Shown here one piece after another: positions 63,260 through 64,000 of a DNA stretch of 64,000 nt. The notes under the pieces are model-generated. The model did no database searches. It was not told the DNA's origin and worked only from the letters and a program-made list of their open reading frames with translations. Location of the stretch: contig NZ_CP022314.1 of assembly GCF_003352915.1 (NCBI RefSeq), positions 3,738,677-3,802,676 of the forward strand, read 5' to 3'. The number at the start of each line of letters is the position of its first letter. The first letter of the stretch is position 1. A program made the translations under genes and the position numbers. This DNA comes from Arthrobacter sp. PM3 (lineage in GTDB: Bacteria; Actinomycetota; Actinomycetes; Actinomycetales; Micrococcaceae).

Positions 63260-63274
63260 CAGGTCTAGACCACC
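63260..63274. promoter_or_regulatory. DasR-type operator (dre-like)
   Basis: CAGGTCTAGACCACC contains the palindrome GGTCTAGACC (63262-63271), the core of the DasR-responsive element ACTGGTCTAGACCAGT. It lies 70 bases before the GntR start and 124 bases before the HPr start, so it can serve either gene. Confidence 0.75.
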
Positions 63275-63397
63275 CGGCCGTCGCAGTTCGTGCCGGCCCT
63301 CCCCCGCGGCTACCCTTAAAGGGATGGGCCGGAGCCGCGCCTCCCGCCCGCTACATCATCAGCAGCAGAGAACACGCACCAGCACAAGGGAGTCCCG

Positions 63398-63691
63398 TTG
63401 CCAGTTCGCAAGGCAATCGTCACGGCCGAAATCGGCCTCCACGCCAGACCGGCCGCAGTTTTTGTCCGGGCAGTCACGGCCACCGGACTCCCGGTGACTA
63501 TCAGCAAGGACGGCCGGCCAGGGGTGGACGCCCGCTCCCTGCTGGAGGTCATGACCGAAGACTTCGGCTGCGGCTGTGAGGTGGAGCTGGCTGTCGCGGC
63601 GGATTCCCTCCCGGCTTTCTGCAGCCTCGCCGAAGCCGAAACCGCGCTCGAGGAGCTGCGGATCCTGTTGGAATCCGCTGCGGCTGTCTAG
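63398..63691 (+). CDS. ptsH: HPr family phosphocarrier protein
   Basis: A 97-residue cytosolic phosphocarrier of the sugar phosphotransferase system. The phosphorylated His15 is in GLHARPAAVFVR and a serine at the regulatory position, S47, lies in ARSLLEVM. It is about ten residues longer than usual, and the third quarter (DFGCGCEVELAVAAD) is unlike standard HPr, with two cysteines. The start is TTG 63398, seven bases after AGGGAG. The DasR-like regulator gene is divergent, with a shared operator region. Confidence 0.92.
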   Translation: MPVRKAIVTAEIGLHARPAAVFVRAVTATGLPVTISKDGRPGVDARSLLEVMTEDFGCGCEVELAVAADSLPAFCSLAEAETALEELRILLESAAAV

Positions 63692-63708
63692 CCACAGACT
63701 TAAACACA

Positions 63709-63748
63709 ACGACGGCGGGCCCCACCAAAAGGTGGGGCCCGCCGTCGT
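63709..63748. terminator. bidirectional terminator between ptsH and ctaF
   Basis: An 18-base-pair perfect stem (ACGACGGCGGGCCCCACC and its complement) with an AAAA loop lies between two convergent genes. Confidence 0.82.
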
Positions 63749-63777
63749 ACTTTATGAACCGTTAGCCGGTCCGGGTG

Positions 63778-64000
63778 CTAGTGCGCGTGGTCGCCGCGGC
63801 TGTACTCGTACACCCAGCCGACCAGGGCCACAACCGCCATACCGCCGGCGATGAACACGATCCACCAGCCCACGGCCAGGCCGAGGAACCCTGCGGCGCA
63901 GGAGAGGCCGAGGACCAGCGGCCACCAGCTCCAGGGGCTGAAGTGCCCCTGCTCGCCGGCGCCTTCGTGGATTTCAGCGTCGTTGCGGTCCTCGGGACGC
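63778..64000 (-). CDS. ctaF: cytochrome c oxidase subunit IV, C-terminal part (partial)
   Basis: The visible 73 residues read on the minus strand from the window edge: a charged segment (EDRNDAEIHEGAGEQGHF), then SPWSWWPLVLGLSCAAGFLG and GWWIVFIAGGMAVVALVGWV, two membrane helices, and the end YEYSRGDHAH. This is the actinobacterial subunit IV (CtaF) of the aa3 oxidase. Its start lies beyond the window; ctaD and ctaC normally precede it. Its place 1.5 kb from ctaE-qcrCAB means that the respiratory chain genes flank the DasR/HPr pair. Confidence 0.92.
   Translation of the reverse strand, partial: RPEDRNDAEIHEGAGEQGHFSPWSWWPLVLGLSCAAGFLGLAVGWWIVFIAGGMAVVALVGWVYEYSRGDHAH

Overview
The window is high-GC DNA from an actinobacterium, most likely a member of the Micrococcaceae (Arthrobacter/Pseudarthrobacter type). 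The evidence is the Pup-proteasome locus with a fused pafBC gene, a mycothiol ligase (mshC), the RNA polymerase factor rbpA, and an actinobacterial qcrCAB respiratory set. Both strands carry genes in short operons, and many long antisense frames are only codon-bias shadows. A striking number of genes have a -10-like hexamer (TAGGCT, TAGACT, TAGCAT and relatives) that ends 5-8 bases before the start codon, so leaderless transcription seems to be the rule here. No insertion sequence, prophage, rRNA or CRISPR array was seen.

Layout. 1-10 kb: the end of malQ, a CYTH-CHAD protein, an AI-2E permease, tRNA-Leu(GAG), an M20 peptidase coupled to an acyl-CoA dehydrogenase-like gene, DUF5703, an acidic small protein, an aldo/keto reductase, uppP and mshC. 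10-29 kb: a PAC2 protein, a HAD phosphatase, an M50 protease, trmI, then the Pup-proteasome system (arc, dop, pup, prcB, prcA, pafA), two FKBP isomerases, pafBC, tatA, tatC and helY. Arc unfolds pupylated proteins for the PrcAB core, PafA attaches Pup, Dop deamidates Pup and removes it, and PafBC controls the DNA-damage response. 29-38 kb: an amidohydrolase, polyprenol-phosphate mannosyltransferase, rbpA with a SigR/SigH-like promoter, an SPFH/NfeD pair, an RlmA-like methyltransferase, an S9 peptidase and peptide deformylase.

39-54 kb is the accessory part. It holds a type III polyketide synthase/methyltransferase/flavin hydroxylase operon, with the gene order of the Streptomyces srsABC phenolic-lipid cluster. 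Facing it is an AraC regulator, VOC and UvrA-like set that may give resistance. Next come an orphan AAA ATPase and a ThuA-like protein separated by a phased 9-10 bp repeat, a membrane protein broken by a frameshift in a run of six Cs, and a DUF4193 protein. A decaying locus follows: an isochorismatase-like gene start, a CsoR/CstR-type operator, an MFS transporter, a 75-residue orphan and a rhodanese tail. A DHA2 drug exporter closes this part.

54-64 kb: two tandem PLDc_N-SHOCT membrane proteins, small genes, trpD, and the respiratory genes ctaE-qcrC-qcrA-qcrB. These are followed by a DasR-like GntR regulator divergent from the HPr gene with a DasR-type operator between them, and the end of ctaF at the window edge.
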